A DNA stretch of 64,000 bases from Spinellus fusiger (taxonomy: Eukaryota; Mucoromycota; Mucoromycetes; Mucorales; Phycomycetaceae). The stretch is taken from assembly GCA_025094145.1 (NCBI GenBank), contig JALLLS010000001.1, positions 124,001-188,000 on the forward strand, read 5' to 3'. Made by a program: the position numbers and the translations under genes. Shown here piece after piece: positions 45,045 through 55,800 of this stretch. The stretch's first letter is position 1, and each line of letters starts with the position of its first letter. Under the pieces are notes generated by a model. The model worked only from the letters and a program-made list of their open reading frames with translations. It was not told the DNA's origin and searched no databases.

Positions 45045-46203
45045 CCTTTTTCAGAAAGTATTCGCACAACCTCAGAAAAAGATCGCACACTTTTTTCACT
45101 TTTTGCACACTTTATATTTTACTTTTTGCATAATTTCATAAATTCTTTTTGCACACTTTCCGAAATACTATTTTTTCAACAATGAGCTTAAAAATCTACT
45201 ATGAAGATGAACAGGGAAATACTATCGATGAATCGGGCAATGAGCCCATATTGATGGATGTGGATAAATAATCTTTTCCTCTTCAAAACATCGTAGACTA
45301 CAGTACTTACTTGGACTTAAAACCACCCGAGAAGCCTCAGCCGAAAACCCAAGGCCACCAAAAAGGATACAACTTCTACTCTAGCACCTGTGTCTTACTA
45401 CAAGAAATATGGTGATGATGTTAAAGGTCACTTTTTTCATCTGGTTTATGAACTAGATATGACTGCAGGTAAAGCAGCTAAGCAGTTGGGCATTGCTCAT
45501 CGAACCGCATACGACTGGCTTGAAAGAGATCAGGAATAAATCATGCAAAATATGAACAGAGATCTCGAAGTTGATCCAGTAGAGACCCCAAAAATGGGCC
45601 GACCAGCATTATTAAATGAAGACCATAAGAAACATCTTTCTGAAAATTCTTTTTTTTATTACCCTTCTGCAACGTTAGATCAAGCAATGGACAGTTTTAC
45701 TGAACAGTTCAAAGACTTAAAAGTTGCCAAGACAACGGTTTACAGCTTTATGACAGAAAAGTGTGCCTTGTCATTTAAGAAAGCACACCTTTATTCAAAG
45801 GAAATAAACTCGCCTGAGAGTATTGAGAAAAGATTTGACTGGGTTATCAGATGGAACCAAACAGACATGGATTACAATAGTAACTATGTGTTTATTGATG
45901 AGTCTACTTCTCATATAAATCTGAAAAGAACCATGGCTTGGTCAAAGAAAGGAACCAGAGCAGAGGTTGTTCAGCCCACAACAAGAGCAAAAACAACAAA
46001 AATTTTGGGAGCTATATCTTCTCATGGCATTACTAATGTTAAAGTAAGAGTGCCTTATAATTCTTCACCAAGAAAAAGAAAAGCAAATAGAACAACCAAA
46101 ATGCAGAAAACTACTGGAACAGTTACTGGTCATTACTTTAACTTTATTGCAAGCACTTTGGATATTTTGGATCTTTACAGTGAATTTAAAGGACATTATA
46201 CAG
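45045..46203 (+). mobile_element. Mariner-like transposon copy B, left part, split by LINE insertion
   Basis: Left terminus near 45045 (cctttttcagaaagtattcg after TA) resembles copy A. Transposase text: KPPEKPQ leader near 45330, then open from 45543 to the break: TVYSFMTEKCALSFKKAHL, YVFIDESTSHINLKR (first Asp), ILGAISSHGI, TVTGHYFNFIASTLDI, ending FKGHYT. At that codon a minus-strand LINE begins. The next codons expected (about II/MD) reappear at 52792-52801 beyond Tc1 copy 3. The catalytic second half is missing. Confidence 0.75.
45543..46203 (+). pseudogene. Mariner-like transposase, interrupted
   Basis: About 220 open codons with the first catalytic Asp block. Upstream the reading frame is broken (stop near 45269). 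The 3' half is displaced by the LINE. Confidence 0.7.
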
Positions 46204-46605
46204 TTCAAAGTATTTTTATTTATGGGTGTTGATTGCTATTCGCGCATTGGGCATTTTAGCCACCCTATGAGATCGTTTGAAAAAAAAAGAATAAACATTG
46301 AAACACTTCAAATACATAAGTGAAAAAAATAATGCAAAGAGAGAAGAGACAGAAAGAAAAGAGAATATAAAACCTCAATGAGGGAAAAATGATGAAAAAT
46401 GATGAAACGTGAGAAATGATTGTAAATGAGAATTATGAATAGACATCCAAAAGGCCATAAAGTCAGCAAGGAAACCAGAACACCAAAAAGATAACCATGA
46501 TCCTATGGTAATCTGAAATCCAACGAGGGATATTTAGAGCAACTCGGACAATCCTGAGAATATATGTAGCAACTACCCTAACAGCTTCTGGCTTTGCTAA
46601 ATGGG

Positions 46606-49600
46606 TTAAGAATGGGTGGTAGAGGAGAGATCCGAGGAAAAGTGAGGATACAGCATCTGTTGTTGAAGGAGTCTTTGCACTCTATGGCGGTGTTTGCGTT
46701 CCCGCTCAACACACCCATCAGCAGCCTCAATGAGCAAGCTACCAGCTGATGGCTCTACCTTAAAGTCTCGAGTAGACGTGGCTCGATCAATGGCTTGCAG
46801 CAGTATTAACAAACTGGGCCAGAGATCTTGCCATTTAACAAAAGACTTAACCGTGCGCGGCAGAAGATTTAGACAATAGTCAATTGGATGAATGTCTTGT
46901 GGTGGTGCAGGAACTAAGAAGAACAAGAATGTGGAGCGTTCATGGTCAACGAATGTGCAAGTGAGAAAGTGGTCTCGATTGGCAGATGGGTGGCCACATT
47001 GGCAAGGAACTGAAGGTGTTGGTGGTAACCAAGCAATCCTTCATTTTAGTAGACGATGTCTTTCTTTGCACATGCATGGTAGTAGAAGAATTGGATCCCA
47101 AACAGGTCTACATAGTCCACAGGCTACCGTCATCAGCAGATTCTTGCCACGTACTAGACTAGTAATTTCACTTTGAAGACGTTCAAGATAAGCTACTTTT
47201 AATGGATATTTAGGAGGGTTGTGAGCCCGTCCTATTCTTTGAGCATTTTGCCAGAGTATATTGCCACGTAGCTTAATCCATCTGGCTTTACTCTGGGGTG
47301 CTTCAAGCTGCGGGACAAGGCACCAGAGGAGGGTGTCTTCAGGAAGGGTAGCTGCGCACTCAACAAATTTGGCTTGCAGATAAAGAAAACAAGAGTATAT
47401 GTTAGGGAGGGCAGCTAATTGGGCAACCTGGATTGTTCCAAACCTAGCAGTATCAGATCTAGCAAGACAAAGTCTCAGACAAGCAGACTGACAGATTTGT
47501 AGTGGGCAGATGCCTAATCTATTGACATTACAAATAGCCAACCCATACTCAAGAATAGGCCAAACAAAAACAGTATACGCTCTTAGGGCTGCTGTAATCC
47601 CAAAGCCATACATGTTTACACCCATTCCTCTCAGCTTTTGCATTACTGCAATTGCCTTGACTTGTGAGTGTGAGAAAAGTGCATCTTGGTTAATACCTTG
47701 ATGTGAAAAGGGGATACCAAGGTACTTGAAAGTATTACAGGTTGGAAGCTTGTTGCCATAGAGGTAAAATGGCACATTGGCCAGGGCATTGAGTACTTCA
47801 CATTTGGAGAGACTCCATTTGTAACCAAGGAGGGTCAAGTGAATTTTGGCAAGTGCCAGCATTTGATGTATATCTTCTGGGCAGCCCATAAGAGCCACAT
47901 CATCAGCATACAACAAACAATTCACAGGAGCCCAAGTAACAGTGACATGAGACGGCCTGTAAGAGGAATCTGACAACTCAGAAGAGTCATCCAAAACTGT
48001 AGAAGTAGGAAAAGGATTGTGAAGGGAATTCTGTAACTCATCAAGCAATGCATGAACAGTTGCCTGTGGGGAAGCAAAAGAGAAAGGATTTTGAGCACAG
48101 AGATTAATGGACCGTCCCATGGTAGGTGGGTGCATACCAACCAGTATTGGGGATACCAAAGCAAACCTCAAGAAACGTGGAAGAGTATCAATGAAAATAG
48201 AATAAAGGAATGGAGAAAGAATACTACCCTGTAAGACTCCTTGTTTAGGTACAATGTCCTGGGATGCTACATTTTTCAGAATCACATTCACCACAATGTC
48301 ATCAAACAAATTCTGTAGTAGCAAGAGCAATGGCTGAGACACAAAGGGCATCAGCAACTCCCATATGACAGAGCATTCCACACTATCATATGCAGCTTTA
48401 ATATCTAGGAAGATGACAACTGGAGGTTTTGGATATTGCTCTCCTGATCCTTGAGCAGCATACAACCCCATAAGTTTATGGAGACAGAGGGCCTGGTCTA
48501 GAGTTCCATGACAAGCACAAAATCCACCTTGAGCCATGTCCAATGCAGACATGGTTGAAAGGAGCTCCCCAGCTATACATCTTTCTAAGAGCTTACAAAA
48601 CACCAATGTCAAGCTAATAGGCTAATAGTTACTAGGGTCATCCTGCTCTCCTTTGTTTTTGTAAATAGGTACCACCTGTGCTGTTCTCCAGGCCACAGGC
48701 GTCCACAACCATCTCCAACACAATGTGAAGATCTGATGTAACAGAGGCACTAGCACTCAAACTAGGGGTTTGAGTATTTCTGCTCTAATATGATCAATGC
48801 CTGGTGCTTTTCAATTTGGCATCTTTCAAATAGCAGAGTGAATAAAGTCTACGTCCCATGGGACTGGATTGTCTTGGAGAATAGACTCCTGATGCTCCTG
48901 TCTTTCCATAGATCTGCCAAACACACTCTCTAGGTGGTCAATCATGCAATTGGCAGCATGCTGAGGGCCCTCTGGAGATGACAGGGAAATTGGCAAACGT
49001 CTCCGCAGCCTCATTCCTTTCACAGCACTTGTCATCTCTGTTAAGCCCTTACAGACTTTATCACAAAATACATGCCAGGTTTGTTGTTGTGCTTGCCTTA
49101 TAGCCTTTTTCAAAGCTAAACACGCTTCCTCATACAAGTGGTGGGCTTCAATGTGTTCAATATCATTGCCCACCCATTGTCTAAAATGATGAAGTTCTTG
49201 ACAACAGTCAGCTAACTGTTGTAGATCAGCATTCCAGTAGCTTTTCCAAGCTTTTGGATGGGATTGTGCACACCCTATGCTATCATCCAGGGCCTTGTAG
49301 ATTGACTCATTGAGTCTCTCAGCAAAGTCCTCCATCTTAACAGAGCACAACAGGGTTTTGTCTTCCAATATTTTTTGGATCTCTCTTTGCAGTTCACCTG
49401 TGTTCTCTGCAAAACATCACTTGTACTGGTCACAGACTGTTTGTTTGTTTAAACATTGCAGTCTCCAGAGGCAACAGACAGCTGTTTCTGTCATGAGCAG
49501 TGGCATGAGCACTGGCTGAAAGGACAGCTCACACAAGTGGTGGTCTGAACCTAATGTCAGATCGTCCCTAATGTGCAAGCACACTTTGGAGAAGTTGTAG

Positions 49601-50199
49601 CTTCTTGACAGGAACAGGTCAATAATGCTAGCAAACTAACAACCATCTGCTAGAATTTGCTCATATGTAGGCAAGCCAAATGCCAACTCTGAGTTCCACA
49701 AGGTTAGATCCTGACAGCAGATCCAGTCTTCAAATCCCACATGTCTGTTGTTTATGCCATGATCTCCAGTCAAGCAGCCTAAATGTGTATTCAGGTCACC
49801 AAGGACAAGTGTGAAGTTATCTATAGGTAGTGAATTCAACCTTTCTGCAGCCTCACTAGACAACAGCCTTGGAGGTAGGTACAGACCATGGAGTGTATAT
49901 GGGCCAATCCTACAGAAGACTACAAAAGGATTAGTAATTGGTAAGGAATGCACATGGTAAGGAAAGTCAGGATGAATGAAAAACAAAACTCCATCAAAAC
50001 CTTGTCCAGCATCACCATGGGCTGTAGCATAGTTGTGTATTTGTATCCAGGGGCACCTCAACATTTGCATGTCTTTGGTCAGGAAAGTCTCTGTCACTAA
50101 AAGTATATCAATATCATTCTGCACACACACATTCAGAACGTTCACCAGTTTGGGCCTGATTCCACAAGCATTCAATAGACCAATCTTCAGTCTATTCAT
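46606..50199 (-). pseudogene. LINE 1 ORF2: endonuclease plus reverse transcriptase, seven stops
   Basis: One continuous frame of about 1197 codons from 50199 to 46606 without frameshifts, interrupted by stops at 49636 (TAG), 49417, 48826, 48811, 48757 (TGA), 48622 (TAG) and 47041 (TGA). N-terminus: GLLNACGIRPKLVNVL, TETFL, LGDLNTHLG (endonuclease). Reverse transcriptase: PSNY-PISLT, GFCACHGTLDQAL, FLDIKAAYDSV, QGSILSPFLYSIFID, LLYADDVALMG. C-terminus: CQCGHPSANRDHFLTC (zinc-binding-like) then HPIDYCLNLLP. Several stops replace residues that are Arg in the related LINE 4 (NRKAPG here reads N-stop-KAPG). Confidence 0.9.
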
Positions 50200-51287
50200 A
50201 ATTCTTCTTGGTTGGTGTTTTGGGCATCTCCCTCATCTTCTTCCATGGCTGAGCCTGATCCAAATGCCTGGATGGCCTCTTCTTCAAGGGTGGTGGGGCA
50301 GCTGGCAACTGGGGTCTTGGCCTTGAGATCTTCCAAGAGCTTCTCAAAGGCAGTGGCAGAGAGGCGGGGAGTGGCATTACCAGAGCCAAAGTGACAAGCA
50401 ATGCTGTACCCTAAGTGGGTGGGCAAACAAAGACAGGTGTTGGATACTCTCTGATCATAGAGTTCTTGGGCCTTTGCAGCCTTGGTACTGTCTGTTTCCC
50501 CTTGCAGCTTTGGGTCTGCAATGACTGCAGCAGACACAGGGTTGAAGTCCTTCACTGGACTGATATTAAGCTTCTTGAGGTGCTCCTTGAGTTCCTTCTT
50601 GTAGCTGCTGTGGACCAGCAGTGCAACTGTTCCCCTTGCCAGGAAGTGGATGTCAATGATCTGGGACTGTTGGATCTTCAATGATCCCAACATCTTGTGG
50701 ACCTGGCCATACTTAGGGTAGTGGCAGCAAGGGATGTATACAAATTTGTATACTGAGGGTCCAGTGGGCTCCTGCAAGGCACATACTGCTTGTGCCTTAA
50801 GCACTGCTTTGGCCTTTGTAGGCTTCTTGGCCTGGGGGTTCTTCTTTGCCATGCTGGTGTAGGTGGTGGGTGTGGGTGTGGGTTTGGGTGTGGAGGTTGG
50901 GGCATGCTTTGAAGCAGCAGTCAAGTTGTCCTGCTTGGCAGGGGTGGCAGGGGTGGCAGTGGTGGTGGTGTTGGTGGTGTTGGTAGTGGCCTGAGCCTGG
51001 AGGGATGCAATCATTGCATCCTTGGCCTTCAATTGGGCCTCCAATTCCTGGATATAGAGTCCAAAGATCTCCATCTGTTTTTGGATTGCCACCATCATCT
51101 GCAGCATTTGTTGGGTGTGGGTGTCAGCCTTTTCCACCTCAAACATTTTGTTCTCCTTGTTGGTTCTTGCTTGGGTGCATTTGACAAGCAGTTTTTCTTT
51201 TCTGCTTTTAGGGACGTTGTAGGTGGCGGGGACATTGGTAAGGCCAAACTCAAAGGGTTTGGCAGGTGGTGCTGAGGTGGGGTCCAT
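50196..51287 (-). CDS. LINE 1 ORF1 protein (coiled coil, no zinc knuckle)
   Basis: 363 codons, undamaged. Residues about 40-95 (MFEVEKADTHTQQMLQMMVAIQK...) form a coiled coil; a T/P-rich linker and basic stretch follow. The conserved half reads YKFVYIPCCHYPKY...ALLVHSSYKKELKEHL...VIADPKLQGE. The same domain order occurs in the ORF1 of LINE 3 (57759-58865). Presumed RNA-binding chaperone of the retrotransposon particle. The stop codon TGA overlaps the ORF2 start as ATGA (50199-50196). Confidence 0.82.
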   Translation of the reverse strand: MDPTSAPPAKPFEFGLTNVPATYNVPKSRKEKLLVKCTQARTNKENKMFEVEKADTHTQQMLQMMVAIQKQMEIFGLYIQELEAQLKAKDAMIASLQAQATTNTTNTTTTATPATPAKQDNLTAASKHAPTSTPKPTPTPTTYTSMAKKNPQAKKPTKAKAVLKAQAVCALQEPTGPSVYKFVYIPCCHYPKYGQVHKMLGSLKIQQSQIIDIHFLARGTVALLVHSSYKKELKEHLKKLNISPVKDFNPVSAAVIADPKLQGETDSTKAAKAQELYDQRVSNTCLCLPTHLGYSIACHFGSGNATPRLSATAFEKLLEDLKAKTPVASCPTTLEEEAIQAFGSGSAMEEDEGDAQNTNQEEL

Positions 51288-51424
51288 GGTTAATGGATCC
51301 AGTGTGATATAGGTGGCGGGGGGTGTTGGTGTTGATGGATGGGTGGTTGTAATGTTTGCTGTAGATTTTATTATAACTCTTTGGGGTAATATTTATTATG
51401 CAAAAGAGCCTTAAGGACATTATA

Positions 51425-52789
51425 CAGTGTCACATCAAAAAACTAAAATATTTTTCATTTTCCGACTCTAATTTTGCTAAAAAAAAAAAAAAACTTTTTT
51501 ACACATTCCTCATTTCTTCTTTTTCTGCTATCAAATTTATCATGTCTAACACCACTAAACAAACCACCGAGCCTCTTGGAAACAGAAAAAGAAATATTGA
51601 CAACTTTACTTATAAACTCATTGTACACAAGGCCACTGTAAATGGCACCAGACAGACAGACATTGTAGCTATGTTTGGTGTTAGTCAGCCTGCTGTCAGC
51701 CTCATCATGAAGAGGTACAAGGAAACTGGCTGTTTCAAGGCAGGCAAGAGCTCTGGATGCAGGTTTGTCTTGAAGGAGAGAGACAAGAGGGAAGTTTCTT
51801 GTGAGGTGGCAAGGGACCCTTTCCAGAGCATGAAGGAGCTCCACCAGGGAATGGCCACCAAAGTGTCCATGAGCACTTTTGAAAGAATGATGAAGAAGAT
51901 TGGCCTGTCTTCTTGCAGGGTGATTAGAAAGCCTGCTCTCACCAACAATCACAAGAAGCTGAGGCTTGCTTGGGCCAGAGCCCACCTTCACTGGACCAAG
52001 GAAGACTGGAGAATGGTCATCTAGTCTGATGAATCAAAGTTCCAGTTGATGAGCAACAACAACTGCAACAGGGTGGTCCATAGGAAGAATGAGGGGCTTC
52101 TCTCAAAGAATGTGAAGCCAACAATGAAGTTTGGTGGTGGCAGTGTGATGGTCTGGGGTTCCTTTTCTGGTGAAAGTGTTGGTAAACTTGCTGTGGTGGA
52201 GGGATCCATCAATAGTACCAAATACACCAGTATTTTAAAGAAGACCTATTGCTTTGAACTGGCTTGTCTTTTGGCACTGAATCCAGTGGTAGGCTATGTT
52301 CTTCAAGAGGACAATGCCAGTTGCCATACTAGTAAGGAGACTAGGAAATAGAAGAATGAGAGGGAGATTGCCACTATGGAGGGGTGGCCCTCTCAAAGCC
52401 CTGACCTGAACCCAATTGAGCATCTTTGGGAGGAGCTCAACAGAGCAGTCAGAAAGAAGATGACCCCAAGGAGCACCCTCCAGGATCTGAAGGCTCTCCT
52501 GGTGCAAGAGTAGGAAAAAATACCCAAGACTGTCACCAACACCCTCATCAACAGCATGCATTGGAGATGTAGGACTGTTATTAAGGCCAAGGGTGGAAAC
52601 ACCAAATACTAAGGGCTTCCACCTAATAAATCTGTATATATTGTCTTGATGACCTTCTTTATACTTTATCCAATTTTCAAGTCTCTACTGTGTGTTTAAT
52701 GTGTGTTTTTATGACAAAGAATGAGTATTTCCATAAACAAGAATCATATCAGAATGTAAAAAATATTTTAGTTTTTTGATGTGACACTG
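51425..52789 (+). mobile_element. Tc1-like transposon copy 3, nearly intact
   Basis: 1365 bp with perfect 30-bp inverted repeats (left starts cagtgtcacatcaaaaaac) flanked by TA at 51423-51424 and 52790-52791. Best preserved copy in the window. It was inserted in mariner copy B: the flanking bases on both sides rejoin in frame as GHYII-MD once one TA is removed. Confidence 0.92.
51542..52612 (+). pseudogene. Tc1 transposase of copy 3, complete frame with three TAG codons
   Basis: 356 codons in one frame from MSNTTKQTTEP to GGNTKY. Paired-like DNA-binding domain: TYKLIVHKATVNGTRQTDIV, VSQPAVSLIMKRYKETG. Catalytic domain: SDESKFQL (Asp), GGGSVMVWGSFSGE, QEDNASCH (Asp), [14 protein letters not shown] (Glu), so all three acidic residues remain. 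The only defects are TAG at 52022, 52349 and 52511, each where copy 1 has Trp. Confidence 0.9.
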
Positions 52790-52791
52790 TA

Positions 52792-52801
52792 TAATAATGG
52801 A
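52792..52801 (+). pseudogene. Residue of mariner copy B between Tc1 copy 3 and LINE 2
   Basis: taataatgga continues the mariner copy B transposase frame (GHY then II-M-D) when Tc1 copy 3 and LINE 1 are removed. Copy A has the matching catlike motif MDNTPIF at that position. The remainder of the element was not found. Confidence 0.5.
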
Positions 52802-55800
52802 TAATGCCATGGCTCTTCCCAATAAAACTCCAGAAGGCACCCCTAAGCAACCACCATTGCCTACTACAACCACCACCACACCAACCACCAGGATTCCACC
52901 TATATCTTATGCCAGGGCTGCTCAAAAAAGTATCCCTACCACCTTCACTTCTGTGCACACAGAGGTAGTCATTTCAGAGAAGGACCCACTTGCACTCCCC
53001 CATCAATGGCAGTTAGGCACCACTGCCCATTCAGTCTTCTACTCTGTGCCCACCAAAGACACTGTCTTCAGAAGACAGTTCTGGGATGCCTTGCACACAC
53101 TCTTCCCCCAAGGAACTAACCATGGCATTAGTGTCCAGGAAAAGGATGGCAAGGAAACAGTGGAAGTCCACTTGCCCAACCAAGCTGCTTGCAAGCAAGC
53201 TATTTCTTCTCCCCTCATCCTGAATGGTCCCTCTGTCTTTGTCTCTTCTGCCATGTCTGCTGAAGACAAATTGTTGAAGGTGAATCTCACCAAGATTCCC
53301 TTTGGAAGCTACCTTGATATCAAGGAAAATCTTTTGCTTTGCCTCTCTTCTTTTGGCTCTGTACAGGAGACAGTCTTGTACAAAGAAGATGGTTTCTTTT
53401 GTGGTACAGGCTATGTTTACATAGCGCATCCATCCAACACCAACAAGACCCTGCTTCCCCTCCAGCACTGCATTTCCTACAATGCCACCACCACCATCTT
53501 GGCCACATGGACCCATATGGGTATCCATTGCAGACACTGTAAAGAAATGGACCATGATGTGGATAACTGCCCTGTGCATCCCAAAGAGTCTTGTACCTGC
53601 TACTCTTGTGGAGAAAAAGGACACTTACAGAGCAAGTGCACAAGAGTGCCCACTGCTGAGGCACTCCCCAACACCTGCCAATGCAAAATGGCTAAGAAGC
53701 CAGAAATCCCCCTGTCCCCTCCCTCACCCACCACCATCCCTGCAGCAGTGCCTGCCAGTATGGCCATGTCCAAGCCTGTGTTTGCAGTGACAGCCCAGAA
53801 GACTCTGGTGAAGGCATAACCACTAGCCTTCCCTAACCCACCCAACACCCACTACACCACCTCAGCCACCAACAATGTTCCTCTGCTTACCAAGCAAACA
53901 GTGTTTGAAGGGTATGAGCATGTGGATACTTCAAACCAAGAAGAGTTCTATGTGGACCCTCATGCTAATAATAATGAAGAGAAAGAAGAGGACTCAGACC
54001 TTGAGATGAGAAGTGAAGATGAAGAGGAGACCCCACTACTTTCTTTATGGTTAGAGTAGCATCTATGAATTGCAGAGGGCTGGTGAAAACTGGCCACTCC
54101 AACACACACTCCTTATACATCAGATACCTATGCTCTATGAAACTCAACATCCTTGCCCTACAAGAAACCCACGCCTCCACCTTCTCTATGCAACACACCT
54201 TTGACCAACAATTCTGCACCAATTCCTCACTATGGTCACCTCACTGTGGCCTAGTCTCATTATCCTCTGACATCACATTCACTAACCCTCTCTTTAGCCT
54301 CTGTGGCCACTGCATTACTGCTACAGTGGTGCATGCCAACAAGCTCTTCCTTCCTTTTTGCATCTGCATGATATATGCTCCAGCTACTTGCAAAGATTGC
54401 TATGCTTTTCTTTCTTCCCTCCTTGCCAACAGATGCCTTCTTCCCTCATCCCCTGCCAACTTTATGTTGTTGGGTGATTTCGATTACTTGTACACCTCTA
54501 TCACCTCTCCTTCAAGACAAGCACCAACTCCATGGTTACAGTATATAGAGTCTTTCTTTAATGATTTTGTTACTGCCAAGGGAGATAAACCCCTTCTGAC
54601 TTTTTACTGTTCCTTTTCTTTATCCACCATTGACTACATCTTCACCACTCCCGACATCTTCTCTTCTTGTTCTTCCTCCTCTGTCACATATATCAACCAG
54701 CTTTGGTCTGATCATTGCTTGGTATCTGCATCTTTCCTTTTCCCTGCTGCTCATGCCCTTGGTAAAGGCCTCTGGCATGCCAATCTTTGTCTTGCCTATA
54801 ACTCTCCTTTCACCACTGAACTTAACATGCTCATTAATAACTACTTCCTAACCCTATCACCAATGGATTCTCCACAGATCCAATGGGATAACCTCAAGAA
54901 GTCAGTCCATCATCTCATCCAGTCCTTTAACTGCCATCCCTCCACCAACCTTGCCTCTCAGGAGAAACTCTTGCAGAGCAAGCATGATTGCCTCATCCAC
55001 AAATTCTGCCACTTTCCTTCCCAGAACTTCCAGCTGCCAGTCATTGAACAAATGCTGCAGTCTGTCCAGAAAGAATGGATAGAGAACCAGGCTCTTAGAG
55101 CTGGTCAACACTGGAGAGAGCAGGAAGAAACCTCTGCTGGGTATTTGAAGTGTACCATCACCACCCACCAATCCCACAAGAATATGCCCAGTCTTTGCCA
55201 CCCTACAACCAACACCCTATGCACAGATCCCAAGGATATGACAGAAGCAGCAGCAGCATTCTATGACCAACTTTATGCTCCTGACCCTGTTTCTGATTTG
55301 GCCATCCATGACCTTCTATGCCATATGCCCCCCAACCTCACTCTTCATCCATCCTTGTCTTCTCTTCTTTCCGCTTGTTTTTTACTAGCTGAGATCTATT
55401 TAGCTGCCTCTTGTGCTCCAGCTACCAGTAGTCCTGGCCCTGATGGCTTGCCTTACAAGATTTTGGTTCTCATCATCACCCACCTCTCCTGCTCCTTCCT
55501 GGTGGATAGAGTATATAATCAGGCACTTCTCTCTAGGATTTTCCCTGCCTTGTGGCAAGAGACTTGTCTCACTCTGCTGCCAAAGAAAGGAGACCTTTCT
55601 GACTTGAAGAACTGGTGCCCCATTGCACTCATTAACACTGACACCAAGGTCTTCACTAGGTTGATCAGTGGCCATGTGATCCCAGCTGCAGGTACCATTG
55701 TCTCACCATACCAAACCATTTTTGTTTGTGGATGGTTCATTGCAAATAATGGTCTTCTTACCAAGGCCATTATGAAGCAGGCCCATATCCAGAACTCTCC

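Larger units (their letters stand above)
46204..51412 (-). mobile_element. Full-length LINE (LINE 1), minus strand
   Basis: 5.2-kb non-LTR retrotransposon with about 125 bp of 5' UTR, ORF1, ORF2 and a 3' UTR ending cacccataaataaaaatactttgaa in the transcribed direction. There is a perfect 15-bp duplication, aaggacattatacag, at 46189-46203 and 51413-51427. The right copy runs into the left end of Tc1 copy 3. ORF2 has an APE-type endonuclease, reverse transcriptase with YADD, and a C-terminal CCHC-like motif. Seven in-frame stops make it inactive in cis. Confidence 0.92.

Noticed and set aside
51413..51428. Tc1 copy 3 having inserted into a LINE 1 target duplication
   Set aside because: Possible for this site alone, but the distal duplication also contains the Tc1 bases CAG, and the same geometry recurs at both ends of Tc1 copy 2 and at Tc1 1b; LINE into Tc1 end explains all.
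52797..52808. ATG at 52797 as LINE 2 ORF1 start
   Set aside because: The preceding bases fit mariner copy B (II-MD); the ATG at 52809 is the more likely element start.
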